A stretch of 64,000 bases of DNA from DASYKT01 sp035995185 (GCA_035995185.1 DASYKT010000014.1:1-64000); one strand, 5' to 3'; positions 41,296 to 50,721 are shown, counted from the first letter of the stretch. Numbers and translations: made by a program. The notes: generated from the sequence alone by a model not told the origin.

Positions 41296-42069
41296 TTATC
41301 TGGAACGGCACTGACGAAATGCGGTTTGTTCTTTGACTTGCGCAACGCTTAAAGGCTGGGACGATAATAACGCCGCATCTCCCAGGGCCTGGATCACCAA
41401 CGCATTGGAGGCAAACGAACCTTTACATAATCCTTTAATTTCTATCCCGGCGCGCATCAAAACATATACCACCGTCCTGGCGTCTTCCACCGTGACTTTT
41501 TTGCCGAAGGCCACTAGATTTGTCGGCAGATCCTTTCTTATCGGAGGGGATACTTTGAGATTAAAGCCAAATTCCTTTAAGGCTGTTTCAACCTTGCCAT
41601 TGTCGGTAGTTTTCTTAAAGTATTGGACAGTTATCGCCCGGCGCCTTTGCTCACCGTCAGAAGATATCTTTTGTATTTCCTGCTGGGCTTCAAGACTGCG
41701 TATGACCAGGGGAGATTCCAGGTTTTCCGCAGTTATGTCCACGACTATATACTTTTGCAGCATCGGATAAAGCGTGGTGAATGCTTTTTTGGCCTCATCC
41801 AATTTTGTTTGCGTATTGCTTAGCTCATCGTTTTTTCGTTGTATCTCGGCGTCTTTAGACGCCATTTCCCTACGGAGGTCCTCCCTCAGTTCGTTCACTT
41901 GCCAAAATGAGTAAACAAGGTATCCTGTGCCCACTATTAATAATAAGAAGGAAAGCAGAAGGGATATTTTAAAGGTTTGCTTTTCCTTTTTCGCGATCTG
42001 TTCGATCAAGTGCTCGAAACCGTGACCTTGATTTTCCGCTTGCTCTGCTTTGGTCTCCTGATTTTCCAT
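41296..42069 (-). CDS. Membrane-anchored coiled-coil protein with C-terminal SPOR/LytR_C-like domain
   Basis: 257 residues from ATG 42069, directly after the upstream gene's stop. An ORF can be read from 42372, but its first 101 residues are antisense-like overlap with that gene. A cytoplasmic tail (~1-33) precedes one membrane helix (~35-55, ISLLLSFLLLIVGTGYLVY), a coiled coil (~58-95, REDLRREMASKDAEIQRKND) and a C-terminal alpha/beta domain. That domain has ITVQYFKKTTDNGKVETALK, FGFNLKVSPP, TNLVAFGKKVTVEDARTVV and YVLMRAGIEIKGL, the strand-helix-strand layout of SPOR or LytR C-terminal domains. Two such repeats could fit. The family is not certain. It overlaps in function only with its immediate neighbour, another small membrane protein. 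Confidence 0.65.
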   Translation of the reverse strand: MENQETKAEQAENQGHGFEHLIEQIAKKEKQTFKISLLLSFLLLIVGTGYLVYSFWQVNELREDLRREMASKDAEIQRKNDELSNTQTKLDEAKKAFTTLYPMLQKYIVVDITAENLESPLVIRSLEAQQEIQKISSDGEQRRRAITVQYFKKTTDNGKVETALKEFGFNLKVSPPIRKDLPTNLVAFGKKVTVEDARTVVYVLMRAGIEIKGLCKGSFASNALVIQALGDAALLSSQPLSVAQVKEQTAFRQCRSR

Positions 42070-42074
42070 AGAAT

Positions 42075-42425
42075 TTATATTTTTACAGTCGCTTTTAGAC
42101 TTTCGGTTAGAATCTGGGTAAAAAGGGCCTTTATCTCCGCCTCGGTTAGATGTATTCCGGACTGCTCCATGGCTAAATAAGTATTTAGCCTGGCGAGGCA
42201 ATCGAAAAACGCTTTTACCGGAAGCGACGTGACCGCGCATGATATAAAAGCCGGGCCCAGCTTTAAAAATTCCGGCATCTTTTCGCCCAGTGCTGCTCCC
42301 GAGGCATAAAAATAGGCGGATGTTCCTATACCGGCCAACAGAATTGTGCACGACAAAGCAACCATGCTCCACATGTATTGTCTTTGAATTTTAATTTGAC
42401 CTGATAATGAAAATAATTCACCCAT
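42075..42425 (-). CDS. Small two-TM membrane protein, unknown
   Basis: 116 residues. Two hydrophobic segments at ~18-40 (MWSMVALSCTILLAGIGTSA) and ~50-72 (LGPAFISCAVTSLPVKAFF) precede a helical cytosolic-like tail (NTYLAMEQSGIHLTEAEIKA) ending in Lys/Val residues. There is no recognised motif. It lies six bases upstream of the coiled-coil membrane gene, so the pair is co-transcribed and probably forms one membrane assembly. No SD is visible before ATG 42425. Confidence 0.6.
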   Translation of the reverse strand: MGELFSLSGQIKIQRQYMWSMVALSCTILLAGIGTSAYFYASGAALGEKMPEFLKLGPAFISCAVTSLPVKAFFDCLARLNTYLAMEQSGIHLTEAEIKALFTQILTESLKATVKI

Positions 42426-42498
42426 ATTTTTAGGGTTTGGGAAGCAGGAGGTAAACGATCAGACTTGTAAAGAATAAAATTTCTTTATAGTTAATCAG

Positions 42499-42699
42499 TC
42501 AAATGTAAAGTAAAGTCCGATTGGTAACGGACAGCATATTAAATTCTGATAGGTTAAGCAAGTATTTTTGCGGATGAACTCGTTTGTGCACGGTACTTTT
42601 GAAGCCCGTTCGAATCGAAAGCGCATTTCTGCGGGAAAGCAGTACCGCCGACAAAAAGAAGGCTGCTGCCCATATTAAACCAAACATGATTCGCTGCAT
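42499..42699 (-). CDS. Possible small membrane protein
   Basis: 66 residues from ATG 42699: one hydrophobic helix (MFGLIWAAAFFLSAVLLS) followed by a basic tail. Length and weak start signals make it doubtful. An alternative start at 42744 overlaps the next gene. It is kept because it lies in line with the other minus-strand genes and nothing else fills this gap. Confidence 0.3.
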   Translation of the reverse strand: MQRIMFGLIWAAAFFLSAVLLSRRNALSIRTGFKSTVHKRVHPQKYLLNLSEFNMLSVTNRTLLYI

Positions 42700-42730
42700 T
42701 TCAATTCGTCTTTCAAAATAGAGATAAAAT

Positions 42731-43447
42731 TTACCGCACCTCAAAAGTAGCTGGCGGTGCGCTGCCGCAGTTGCCGTTCATTTCGGTGGCGGTCACGCCG
42801 ATCTGATAAACGCCCGCTTCCGGGAAGGTATAATCCGCCGAAAAATAGCTGGGATTACCGGTATAAGATAAAGGCAAGACGCTCGCATTGCCGCCGCCAT
42901 CGGTAATAACGGCTTGAACGTTAAAATTGCCCGCCGGCCAAAAGAGGTTGTCGATCAGACAGCCGCACATCATCCGCACCTGGGCTGTGATCGTGGTGGG
43001 CGTTCCCGCGGCTATGGAAGTTCCCGTGGCGGGAGCGGTCAGCCCCGCCAGCAGTCCCTGAAGCACCAAAACTACGCCGGCCGCACCGGTAGATGAAACG
43101 TTTGGCAGCACCAGCCGGCTAACCGATGTGGATATCCGGGTGTCCGCCACCGAGGTCGCGACGAATGTCAGCACTGTGGGTTCAGTCAACGCGATCTGCG
43201 CGACGAATTCCGTCGCCTCGTCGGCGCGGATGGGATATCCCCAGGGATAGGGCTGGCCCATGATGAACGAAACCACGCCCGAGCCATCCGTGCCCGCTAC
43301 CAATCCCTGGTCGGCCAGGCCGCTCGCCAGCGGCGTCGTCGGGTCGTCGGGGCCGTAGATATCGATCTGGGCAAAACCGACATGACTGCCGACGAATTTA
43401 CCGCCATAGGCCAAAGCTCTTACCGAAATTGTTGTAGGGTCGGGCAT
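42731..43447 (-). CDS. Hypothetical beta-rich (Ig-like) protein
   Basis: 238 residues, no signal peptide. A strong AGGAGA precedes ATG 43447. The sequence is Gly/Thr/Val-rich with alternating hydrophobic strands (FVGSHVGFAQIDIYG, EPTVLTFVATSVADTRIS, AGVVLVLQGLLAG). It ends in a segment typical of Ig/cadherin-like folds (YFSADYTFPEAGVYQIGVTA). Cys pairs (CGC, NGNCGS) are present. The family is not recognised. It starts 29 bases downstream of OppD's stop on the same strand, so it may be co-transcribed with oppD although functionally unrelated. Confidence 0.65.
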   Translation of the reverse strand: MPDPTTISVRALAYGGKFVGSHVGFAQIDIYGPDDPTTPLASGLADQGLVAGTDGSGVVSFIMGQPYPWGYPIRADEATEFVAQIALTEPTVLTFVATSVADTRISTSVSRLVLPNVSSTGAAGVVLVLQGLLAGLTAPATGTSIAAGTPTTITAQVRMMCGCLIDNLFWPAGNFNVQAVITDGGGNASVLPLSYTGNPSYFSADYTFPEAGVYQIGVTATEMNGNCGSAPPATFEVR

Positions 43448-43475
43448 ATTTGTCTCCTAATCACTATTCACTATC

Positions 43476-44456
<981 letters not shown>

Positions 44457-44504
44457 AAAGCTTTTGACCGAAGCTATCTTAACAAATTTCGGGCAAATTT
44501 TGGC

Positions 44505-44941
44505 GGAAAGAGCGCGGAAAGAGCTTGGAAAGAGCTGGGTCTTCTTATCAACGAACGGCTTGAAATTATACTGAATGACCTTGGTCACCGTTACCGGCCG
44601 GCCGTCTGATCGTTCATCTGAAGCGGGCGCAAGCGGCCCTTCCCGACTGCAAATTTATTCAGATCCCTATACTTACCTTTCAAGCCTTTCAAGCCAAACA
44701 CCTCTCAGGTCAGGAAGGGTTGCTTTGCGCCCGCTCTTGAAAAGCTACCTTTGCATTCCTGCGAGTTGTCGACGACCTTGACCGGCAGCGCCGGAAAAAG
44801 TACCGACGCATCTTTATCCACCACTGAATACTTGCGCCAGTATTCCGGGAGCTTGCCATCGGTTTTTTGCCCCGGGACAAGTGTAGGAACGAGCGCGGCG
44901 GCGGAAAGTATCAGGAAAATAACTGACAGAAATTTAGACAT
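44505..44941 (-). pseudogene. Wrecked secreted TonB_C-domain gene interrupted by a repeat
   Basis: The N-terminal part (44941 down to about 44737) encodes a signal peptide (FLSVIFLILSAAALVPTLV) and YWRKYSVVDKDASVLFPALP, matching WERYSIPDQQATVLLPKLP of the neighbour at 45048-46046. After CKGSF the frame runs into a dispersed repeat (44621-44736) and stops at 44705. Beyond the repeat, 44622-44505 encodes SDGRPVTVTKVIQYNFKPF, the closing strand of a TonB C-terminal domain, like DGSPVTVTKILVYNF at 46095. About 200 middle residues are missing. The tail frame now runs in phase into oppD. Confidence 0.75.
44621..44736. repeat. Inverted repeat, 'GCGGGCGCAAGCGGCCCTTCC' family
   Basis: The left arm AGCGGGCGCAAGCGGCCCTT.. 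(44621-44646) pairs with AGGAAGGGTTGCTTTGCGCC.. (44711-44735). Related arms are at 12922 and 32288/32519. It sits exactly where the TonB_C relic is broken. Confidence 0.8.
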
Positions 44942-44963
44942 CTTCTTTCAACGTTTTTTTTAT

Positions 44964-45045
44964 TAGCCGTTAATTACACGAATTAAAGCTCTTTATTCGT
45001 GTTATTTGTGACATTAGCGGCAGATATCCGCCTTTACAGGCAAAG
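44964..45045. repeat. Hairpin, CGTGTTATTTGTGACATTAGCGGC family
   Basis: AGCCGTTAATTACACGAATT then AATTCGTGTTATTTGTGACA-type return and a small CCGCCTTTACAGGC tail. It is a less perfect member of the 32408 / 38874 family, lying just after the 3' end of the TonB_C gene at 45048. Confidence 0.75.
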
Positions 45046-45047
45046 CC

Positions 45048-46046
45048 TTAAAAGGTACTAAAATGAAATTCGACAACTTTTGTGACGCTGACCGCAACTT
45101 TGTCTTTTTTCGCCGGGACAAAAAGAATTTGTCTGGCCGCCGCGATAGATGATTCGGTCAGGCCGTTGGGCAATTCGCTGACGACGCTGATCTCGCCGAT
45201 GCTCCCGTTATTTAACATGGCCACCTTTAGCCTGACCGTGCCGTTTACCTTTTTAAGGCGGGCCGATTCCGTATACTGCGGGGGCGGCTTCATGGCGATC
45301 AGTACTCCCTTATTATTTTCATCTTCTTTCACCAACGCGTTCCCGCCGCTGTCCGCGCTGCTGCCGATGCCGCCGGGAGGCGGGCCTAAGCCGCCGGTGT
45401 CGCCGGGGTTGGGAGTGAGCATCGGTAGAACCGGTGGGGCAGCCGGGACAATTACCGGTTTTACTTCCGTCTGATCATCGCCCAGCATTGTCTTCGAACC
45501 GGATTTGATCGAAATACCTTTTAGCTTTTGATCGAAACTAAGCGAGGCAAAAATATCTTTTGCTTCGATCTTTTCCGGGTCGTGGCTATAGATCGAGATC
45601 TCGAACCAGCGCTTATGGTCAAAGTCGTTGTAAAGCATGTGGACCATATTTTTACCGCGGATCTGCTTCCATTTTTGGCCGTTTATTTCCACGTCCGATT
45701 CCACTGAGCCTCTGAGAAATTTGAGCAGAGAGGCCACCCGGCCGGTAAAACTTTCCTCGTCAAATTCTTTTCTGTTCGGGCAAAGATTATGAGGATCGAC
45801 CTTGTTCACCACTCCCAAAACGTAAGCCGCGCCGTCTGCATAGGCGCCATAATCATTTCCCTTTTCTCCCCTGCAAGTGTTGCCGGTGCTTTTAACAACC
45901 GGCAGCTTTGGCAATAAAACGGTCGCCTGCTGATCGGGAATAGAATATCTTTCCCACTTTACCGGCGCCACGCTTTTTGGCGTTTGCGAAAAACAAAACA
46001 AGCTCAGGGTCAACAGTAAGAGTATCGAACCGGTTAATTTTGACAT
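45048..46046 (-). CDS. Secreted protein with C-terminal TonB domain
   Basis: 332 residues. Signal peptide (SILLLLTLSLFCFSQT). N-terminal domain ~25-180 (ERYSIPDQQATVLLPKLP, DGAAYVLGVVNKVDP, HKRWFEISIYSHD). A Pro/Gly-rich linker (~195-240), then a TonB_C domain ~245-332: PPPQYTESARLKKVNGTVRL, MLNNGSIGEISVVSELPNGL, AARQILFVPAKKDKVAVSVT. It lacks an N-terminal TM-Pro-rich TonB anchor and ExbB/ExbD neighbours, so it is probably not an energy transducer. Such exported TonB_C proteins are common in acidobacteria and of unknown role. A clear SD (AAGGTGG) is present. Paralogue of the relic at 44505-44941. Confidence 0.82.
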   Translation of the reverse strand: MSKLTGSILLLLTLSLFCFSQTPKSVAPVKWERYSIPDQQATVLLPKLPVVKSTGNTCRGEKGNDYGAYADGAAYVLGVVNKVDPHNLCPNRKEFDEESFTGRVASLLKFLRGSVESDVEINGQKWKQIRGKNMVHMLYNDFDHKRWFEISIYSHDPEKIEAKDIFASLSFDQKLKGISIKSGSKTMLGDDQTEVKPVIVPAAPPVLPMLTPNPGDTGGLGPPPGGIGSSADSGGNALVKEDENNKGVLIAMKPPPQYTESARLKKVNGTVRLKVAMLNNGSIGEISVVSELPNGLTESSIAAARQILFVPAKKDKVAVSVTKVVEFHFSTF

Positions 46047-46094
46047 GATGTTTGATCCACCTTTCCAGTCGCGTTTGTTGATGTTTAAGTTTCT

Positions 46095-46526
46095 CTAGGG
46101 ACGTCTTCCCACTCGAAATCCCGGGCGATCGCCGATCTCGAAATTATAGACCAGGATCTTGGTGACCGTTACGGGGCTGCCGTCTTTGATGGCTGGCTCA
46201 AACCTTATCTTTTTCGCCGCTTCATAGGAAGATTTCAGCAGCCCCGCTTTTGATAATGCTTTATCCGAAGCGCTTTCATCGACGTAAAAGATATCGCCCA
46301 ACTCGCCGGTGTCCAGGAAAGTTATGCGGAGTTTGATCCAGCCGGAAAGCATCTTGCTGCGCGCCTCGGAAGTGTATTCGCCGGACGGATTATAAGTTAC
46401 CCGCAGCGGCCGGTCAGCCGGTTTCTGCTCCGTTTCCTGCCCCGTTGCCTGAGCGGCGGCAAAAGCGGTAACCGATAAAACAAATAGAGTTACGGCAAAG
46501 ATTCTAAGTGGAGCTACTTTAAACAT
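46095..46526 (-). CDS. Small secreted TonB C-terminal-domain protein
   Basis: 143 residues. Signal peptide with FAVTLFVLSVTAFAAAQ. The rest is a single TonB_C domain: YNPSGEYTSEARSKMLSGWI, LRITFLDTGELGDIFYVDES, YEAAKKIRFEPAIKDGSPVT, VTKILVYNFEIGDRPGF. It is the minimal version of the 45048 protein without the N-terminal domain. It lies 48 bases upstream of that gene on the same strand and is probably co-transcribed. A TATAAT element is 27 bases before the start. Confidence 0.82.
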   Translation of the reverse strand: MFKVAPLRIFAVTLFVLSVTAFAAAQATGQETEQKPADRPLRVTYNPSGEYTSEARSKMLSGWIKLRITFLDTGELGDIFYVDESASDKALSKAGLLKSSYEAAKKIRFEPAIKDGSPVTVTKILVYNFEIGDRPGFRVGRRP

Positions 46527-46552
46527 AAGACCGTTAGATGCAAAAAAACAGC

Positions 46553-46558
46553 ATTATA
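46553..46558 (-). promoter_or_regulatory. -10 element TATAAT for the TonB_C genes
   Basis: Exact TATAAT on the minus strand, 27 bases before ATG 46526. No good -35 at 17 bases, so only tentative. It would serve 46526-45048. Confidence 0.35.
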
Positions 46559-46668
46559 TTAGCATGCGGGGGAAAAATTTTGGGAACTAAATATCGAGAG
46601 TTTCTTTTTCAATTGCCGCTAGCTTTAGATATTTTGAAAAAGTTCAGCAATAAATGCAGAGGTTTTTA

Positions 46669-46800
46669 AATTGCCACTAGCTTTAGCTAGTGGATAAAAC
46701 AAATAAGTAAATAAAGGCTTTAGCCTAAGTTTTTATCTTAGGCTAAAGCCAGGGCGTAAAGTTGATTACCTCTAACCACTAGCTAAAGCTAGTGGCAATG
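46669..46800. repeat. Paired CTAGCTTTAGCTAG palindrome element
   Basis: Two CCACTAGCTTTAGCTAGTGG-type palindromes flank AAAGGCTTTAGCCTAAG / CTTAGGCTAAAGCC. A decayed half-palindrome (GCCGCTAGCTTTAGATATT) lies just left at 46613-46631, perhaps an older copy. It lies between the tricorn protease 3' end and the TonB_C genes. Confidence 0.85.
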
Positions 46801-46851
46801 TAAAAGAAGCAGGCCCGCCCATCGAGCCTGCTTACTGCTACTGCCCACTGT

Positions 46852-49800
46852 CTAAGGCCGTTTCACCGGATCGGCCGGGCGTTTCGGCAGTTTGACCGGG
46901 GTCGCGATCTTTTTCATCACTTCCTGGATCGCGCGTTCGAGCTGCGGGTCATGCCCGGCGATGACGGATTTCGGATCGTTCTCGACCTCGATATCGGGAT
47001 CGACGCCGTAGCCTTCGATCACGTACTGACCGTCGGGGCTGGCCAGTGCCGATTCCGGCACGTTGACCGTGCCGCCGTCGATCAGACCGCCGCGGTTGGT
47101 GATGCCGACCACGCCGCCCCAGCTTCGTTTTCCGATCAGCAGCCCGAGGCCCGCCTGGCGAAACATATACGGGAAGATGTCGCCGTCCGAAGCCGAGTTT
47201 TCATCCAGTATCGAAACCATCGGCCCGCGGAAAACGGCGTCCGGATAAGTGCCCGGTTCGGCGTCGCCGCGGCGGAAATTCACGCCCAGCATTTTGCGGC
47301 GTAGGCGTTCGATCAGCATGCGTGAAACATTGCCGCCGCCATTGGCGCGCACGTCGACGATCAGCCCTTCTTTATCCAGCTGGGTGTAATACCACTTGAT
47401 GAATTCGCGAATACCGGCCGCGCCCATATCGGGAATATGCAGATAGCCGACGCGCCCGTTCGACGTCTGCGTCACGCGCTGGCGGTTGGCGTCCGTCCAA
47501 TCCAGATAGATCAGGTCTGATTCGTTGGTGACCGGGCGAAAGGTAACGGTGCGCGCCCCGGCTGAGGTCGGCGTGCTGTTGACCGTCAGGGTGACGGTCG
47601 TGTCGGCTTTTCCGCGCAGGTAGGCGTAGATATCTTTGCTCGTCGTCACATCTTCCCCGTTGATGGTGAGAACGTAATCGCCGACGTTCGCCAGGCTGCC
47701 CACTTCCGTCAGCGGCGAACGATAAATATCTTCTTCATTCTGACCGCCGAAAATTTTGCTGATCTTGTAGCGCCCGGCAGTTTTGTCGGCTTCGAACCGC
47801 GCACCCGCGAGCGCCACGCGCACACGCGGAGGCAGGTTGAAATCACCACCGTCGATGTAGGCGTGCTGCACCGTGAGTTCCGAACACATTTCGGAAATGA
47901 TGTAGTTCAGATCGGAGCGGTGCGCCACGTACGGCAACCATTTTTTGTAATCCTCACGGATCTTGACCCAATCAAAACCGTGCATGTTTTCGACGTAGAA
48001 CCAGTCGCGGTAGCGACGCCAAACCTCGTTAAAGATCTGGTTCCATTCCTCGACCGGGTTTATCTCCGTCGACATCCCGGCGGTGGAAACATTCTTGCGC
48101 GAGCGTTCGCCAGCCGGGTTAGCGTCAAAGACCGCGTATTGCCCGCCGGAGTTGGTCATGATCTTGCTGCCGTCAGCGGAGATCGCGTAGCCGAAAGCCG
48201 GTGACAGCAGCGTGGTTTCCTTGCGGTCTTTGATCGAATAGATGCGCAGCGAAGGCTGTGAATCGGCCTGGCGCCCGTAATAGAACGGCGGCTGGATCAC
48301 ATACATCAGGTTACCTTTGTTGGCCGAAAGCCCGGAGTAATTATCCGCCGGCAGCGGCACTTTGGTCGCGCGTTTTTCGATGCCGTCAAAGTCGATGGTT
48401 TCCGGTGTCGCCTCTGCTGCCGCCGGTTTTGGAGATGCGGCAGGCGTTGCGCCCCCGGCAGCAGGAGTTGCCGCCGGAGTCGCCGGTTTTTCTTCCGTCA
48501 CCGTTACCTCATCATTCTCGTACGGGAAAGGATTTTTCGTGTCTTTTTTGAGCGCCAGCGCATAAACCAGCGTGGTGCGGTTGGTCGCGTAATTAAACTC
48601 GGCGCCGGAGATCTGCGGCGCAAATTCGTGGTCGCTCAAAAAGTAAAGATAGTTTCCATTCGGGTCAAACGTCACGCTTTGCGAATTGAACGCCGGCGGA
48701 GTGACGCGCGTCGTCTTGCCGTCGTTAGCAGACCAGATATAGATCGCGCTGGCGCCGCTGCTGCCGTTCATCGAATAGGCGATGTAATTCCCTTTCGGCG
48801 ACCAGTCGTAATCGTTGAGTAAGCCGTTGGGCGAATCGGCGATCTGCTGCATTTGTTTTGTCGCCACGGTCACTACATAAAGCCGCCCGTCCTTATCGGA
48901 AAAAGCGATCTTCTTGCTGTCGCCCGACCAGGCCGGGCCGTAACGCTGCGCCTGTCCGCCGGTAGTGATTTGCTGCGCCGGTGTCGAACCGTCTTGCGCG
49001 ACGACCCAAATTTCCTCTTCGCCGGTTTTATCCGAAATATATGCGATCCATTTTCCATCGGGCGACCAGGTCGCCGCGCGGTCGTTCGCATTGGAAGAAT
49101 GCGTCAGGTTTCGGATGCCGCCTTTTTCTACCGGCGCGGTAAAGATGTCGCCGCGCGCGCCGAAAATTGCGCGTTCACCTTTTGGCGAGAGCGCGTAGCC
49201 GCTGATCTGGTTGCCGACAAAAGTCTGGCGCGGACGGCGGTTGATACCGTCGTTTGGCACGGCGATGGTGAGTTTGCTCGTACGTTTCGAACCCGTGTCT
49301 AAAATTTCCAGTTCCCCGTCGCGCTCGTAAATGATGCGGTTATCGCTGTCGCTGCTCGGCCAGCGGATGTCCCAATCCTTGTTGGCGGTGACCTGCGTGG
49401 TCTTACCCGTACCGGTGTTATAGGCGTAAAGATTAAATTTGCCGTCCTTGTCGGAGTTGTAATAAATGTTAGTGCCCATCCACATCGCATCGCGGCAGGC
49501 GCGCGGGCTGTCGGAGATCTTCTGCGCGTCGGCGGTCTGCAGGTTGTAGATGTAAAGCGTGTTTGCCTGGCCGCCGCCGTAGCGTTTTTCCGGGCGGAAA
49601 TCGCGGAAGCGCGGCGAATAGACCATCTTTGTGCCGTCGGGCGAAAAGTCGCCGGAACCGGCTTCGGGCATCGGCAGCGGTTCGGCCGGACCGCCCTCGG
49701 GCGAAACGGTGTAAAGTTTGGCGATCGGCAGCGACCACGAATCTCTCTGGCTGCGGAAGAATATGCGGCCGTCTTTGGTCCAGCCGCCGACCTGGTTGTC

Positions 49801-50157
49801 ATAACCCCAGCGCGGCGCGAGCGGCCCGCGCGACGGGTAAAAGGTCAGCTGCTTTGGTTCGCCGCCGCCGGCCGGGATGACATAGACCTGCTCGTCGCCG
49901 TCATACTGCCCGGTAAAGGCGATCCATTTGCCGTCGGGCGAAAACTTGGCGTAAGTTTCCACGCCCGGGTGCGCCGTCAGCCGCGTCGCCACTCCGCCCG
50001 CGCCCCCCGAAGCCGAAGCGGTCCACAGATCGCCGCCATAGGTAAAGACCACCCTATCGCCGTAAATATCGGGAAAGCGCAGCAGCTTTGTCTGGGCATT
50101 TATCCCAATAACTACAAACAACCCCAGCAACAAAGCCTGAAAGACTCGTTTGAACAT
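46852..50157 (-). CDS. Tricorn-type S41 protease with N-terminal beta-propellers and PDZ domain
   Basis: 1101 residues, a full-length tricorn homologue with signal peptide (RVFQALLLGLFVVIGINAQ). PD40/TolB-like blades make up ~35-560 (KFSPDGKWIAFTGQYDGDE, TWSPDGKWIAYISDKTGEE, DYDWSPKGNYIAYSMNG). A Pro/Ala-rich linker at ~570-600 precedes a helical C1 domain with HGFDWVKIREDYKKWLP and VQHAYIDGGDFNLPP (catalytic His region). A PDZ domain (DYVLTINGEDVTTSKDIYAY) and the C2 core with DVRANGGGNVSRMLIERL and ENSASDGD at 986-993 (Ser nucleophile) follow. It should degrade peptides in the periplasm. SD GGAGGAA before ATG. Nearby Opp ATPases fit peptide use, though no operon link is shown. Confidence 0.92.
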   Translation of the reverse strand: MFKRVFQALLLGLFVVIGINAQTKLLRFPDIYGDRVVFTYGGDLWTASASGGAGGVATRLTAHPGVETYAKFSPDGKWIAFTGQYDGDEQVYVIPAGGGEPKQLTFYPSRGPLAPRWGYDNQVGGWTKDGRIFFRSQRDSWSLPIAKLYTVSPEGGPAEPLPMPEAGSGDFSPDGTKMVYSPRFRDFRPEKRYGGGQANTLYIYNLQTADAQKISDSPRACRDAMWMGTNIYYNSDKDGKFNLYAYNTGTGKTTQVTANKDWDIRWPSSDSDNRIIYERDGELEILDTGSKRTSKLTIAVPNDGINRRPRQTFVGNQISGYALSPKGERAIFGARGDIFTAPVEKGGIRNLTHSSNANDRAATWSPDGKWIAYISDKTGEEEIWVVAQDGSTPAQQITTGGQAQRYGPAWSGDSKKIAFSDKDGRLYVVTVATKQMQQIADSPNGLLNDYDWSPKGNYIAYSMNGSSGASAIYIWSANDGKTTRVTPPAFNSQSVTFDPNGNYLYFLSDHEFAPQISGAEFNYATNRTTLVYALALKKDTKNPFPYENDEVTVTEEKPATPAATPAAGGATPAASPKPAAAEATPETIDFDGIEKRATKVPLPADNYSGLSANKGNLMYVIQPPFYYGRQADSQPSLRIYSIKDRKETTLLSPAFGYAISADGSKIMTNSGGQYAVFDANPAGERSRKNVSTAGMSTEINPVEEWNQIFNEVWRRYRDWFYVENMHGFDWVKIREDYKKWLPYVAHRSDLNYIISEMCSELTVQHAYIDGGDFNLPPRVRVALAGARFEADKTAGRYKISKIFGGQNEEDIYRSPLTEVGSLANVGDYVLTINGEDVTTSKDIYAYLRGKADTTVTLTVNSTPTSAGARTVTFRPVTNESDLIYLDWTDANRQRVTQTSNGRVGYLHIPDMGAAGIREFIKWYYTQLDKEGLIVDVRANGGGNVSRMLIERLRRKMLGVNFRRGDAEPGTYPDAVFRGPMVSILDENSASDGDIFPYMFRQAGLGLLIGKRSWGGVVGITNRGGLIDGGTVNVPESALASPDGQYVIEGYGVDPDIEVENDPKSVIAGHDPQLERAIQEVMKKIATPVKLPKRPADPVKRP

Positions 50158-50383
50158 TGAAAATTCCTCCGTAAATGTAAAAGAAAAAAGGTGCCTAAGT
50201 GTAACGCAATTAATTACGAGAGAAAAGGCCGGGATGTTCGGGGTTTATTGTCGTAGCGCCACCGTCGCACATAACTGATGGGGCTATCCTGAAGGCGCGC
50301 CCCGCCTTCAGCTTCTTATTTATAAAGCGGAAGCGAGACGCTTCCGCGACAGCCGGCGGGACGCCGGCGCTACATTTAAAGAA
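50158..50383. repeat. Hairpin-rich gap with GTAGCGCC / GGCGCTAC arms
   Basis: TCGTAGCGCCACCGTCGC (50251) is answered by GCGGGACGCCGGCGCTACA (50352-50373), with inner hairpins GAAGGCGCGCCCCGCCTTC and GCGGAAGCGAGACGCTTCCGC. No gene seen. Same architecture as other repeats but a different word. Confidence 0.6.
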
Positions 50384-50566
50384 TTAGGTTCTGCCAACAA
50401 CTTTGCTGTTTTTCCACAATTTGGCCGCCGCATTAAGACGCTTTACGATCTCGATTTTTTCCGCAAAAGAGCGATTTGCATTTTCGCTCCTTTGCTTCTC
50501 TTTTGCCTCTAAGAGATGGCTAATATCCGGGTATGTTTTTAAAGGCTTTGTTGGTATTTCTGCCAT
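50384..50566 (-). CDS. Small antitoxin-like protein
   Basis: 60 residues, basic, mostly helical: YPDISHLLEAKEKQRSENAN and SFAEKIEIVKRLNAAAKLW. This wording recalls short proteins found ahead of nucleotidyltransferase- or HEPN-like toxins, but no toxin gene is adjacent (the region downstream to 50158 is repeats, the one upstream an epoxide hydrolase). It is perhaps a solitary leftover of a toxin-antitoxin pair. The family call is a recollection of style rather than a proven match. Confidence 0.5.
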   Translation of the reverse strand: MAEIPTKPLKTYPDISHLLEAKEKQRSENANRSFAEKIEIVKRLNAAAKLWKNSKVVGRT

Positions 50567-50613
50567 TTTTCTTTTAGTCCAAATCTATCGATCAGCACGG
50601 CTTAAACATTACC

Positions 50614-50650
50614 GGAAACCCGGTCGCTACGGCTCCCGGTTCTGACCTCG
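50614..50650. repeat. Dispersed 'GGAAACCCGGTCGCTAC' repeat
   Basis: A 33-base segment (50614-50646) differs by one base from 22528-22560 inside the kinase gene. Shorter relatives: 56507-56517 and 56729-56748 (CGCTCCCGGTTCTGAC). Confidence 0.85.
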
Positions 50651-50721
50651 TCATAATAGTGGAAAAGCAATGGCGGCGGGATGAAGCGCCGCCATTTTGA
50701 TCGAGGAAGAACCTCTCAAAT

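Noticed and set aside
42070..42372. Upstream 101-codon extension of the coiled-coil membrane protein
   Set aside because: It overlaps the 42075-42425 gene in another frame, and the extension has no protein-like features. ATG 42069 right after the upstream stop fits better.
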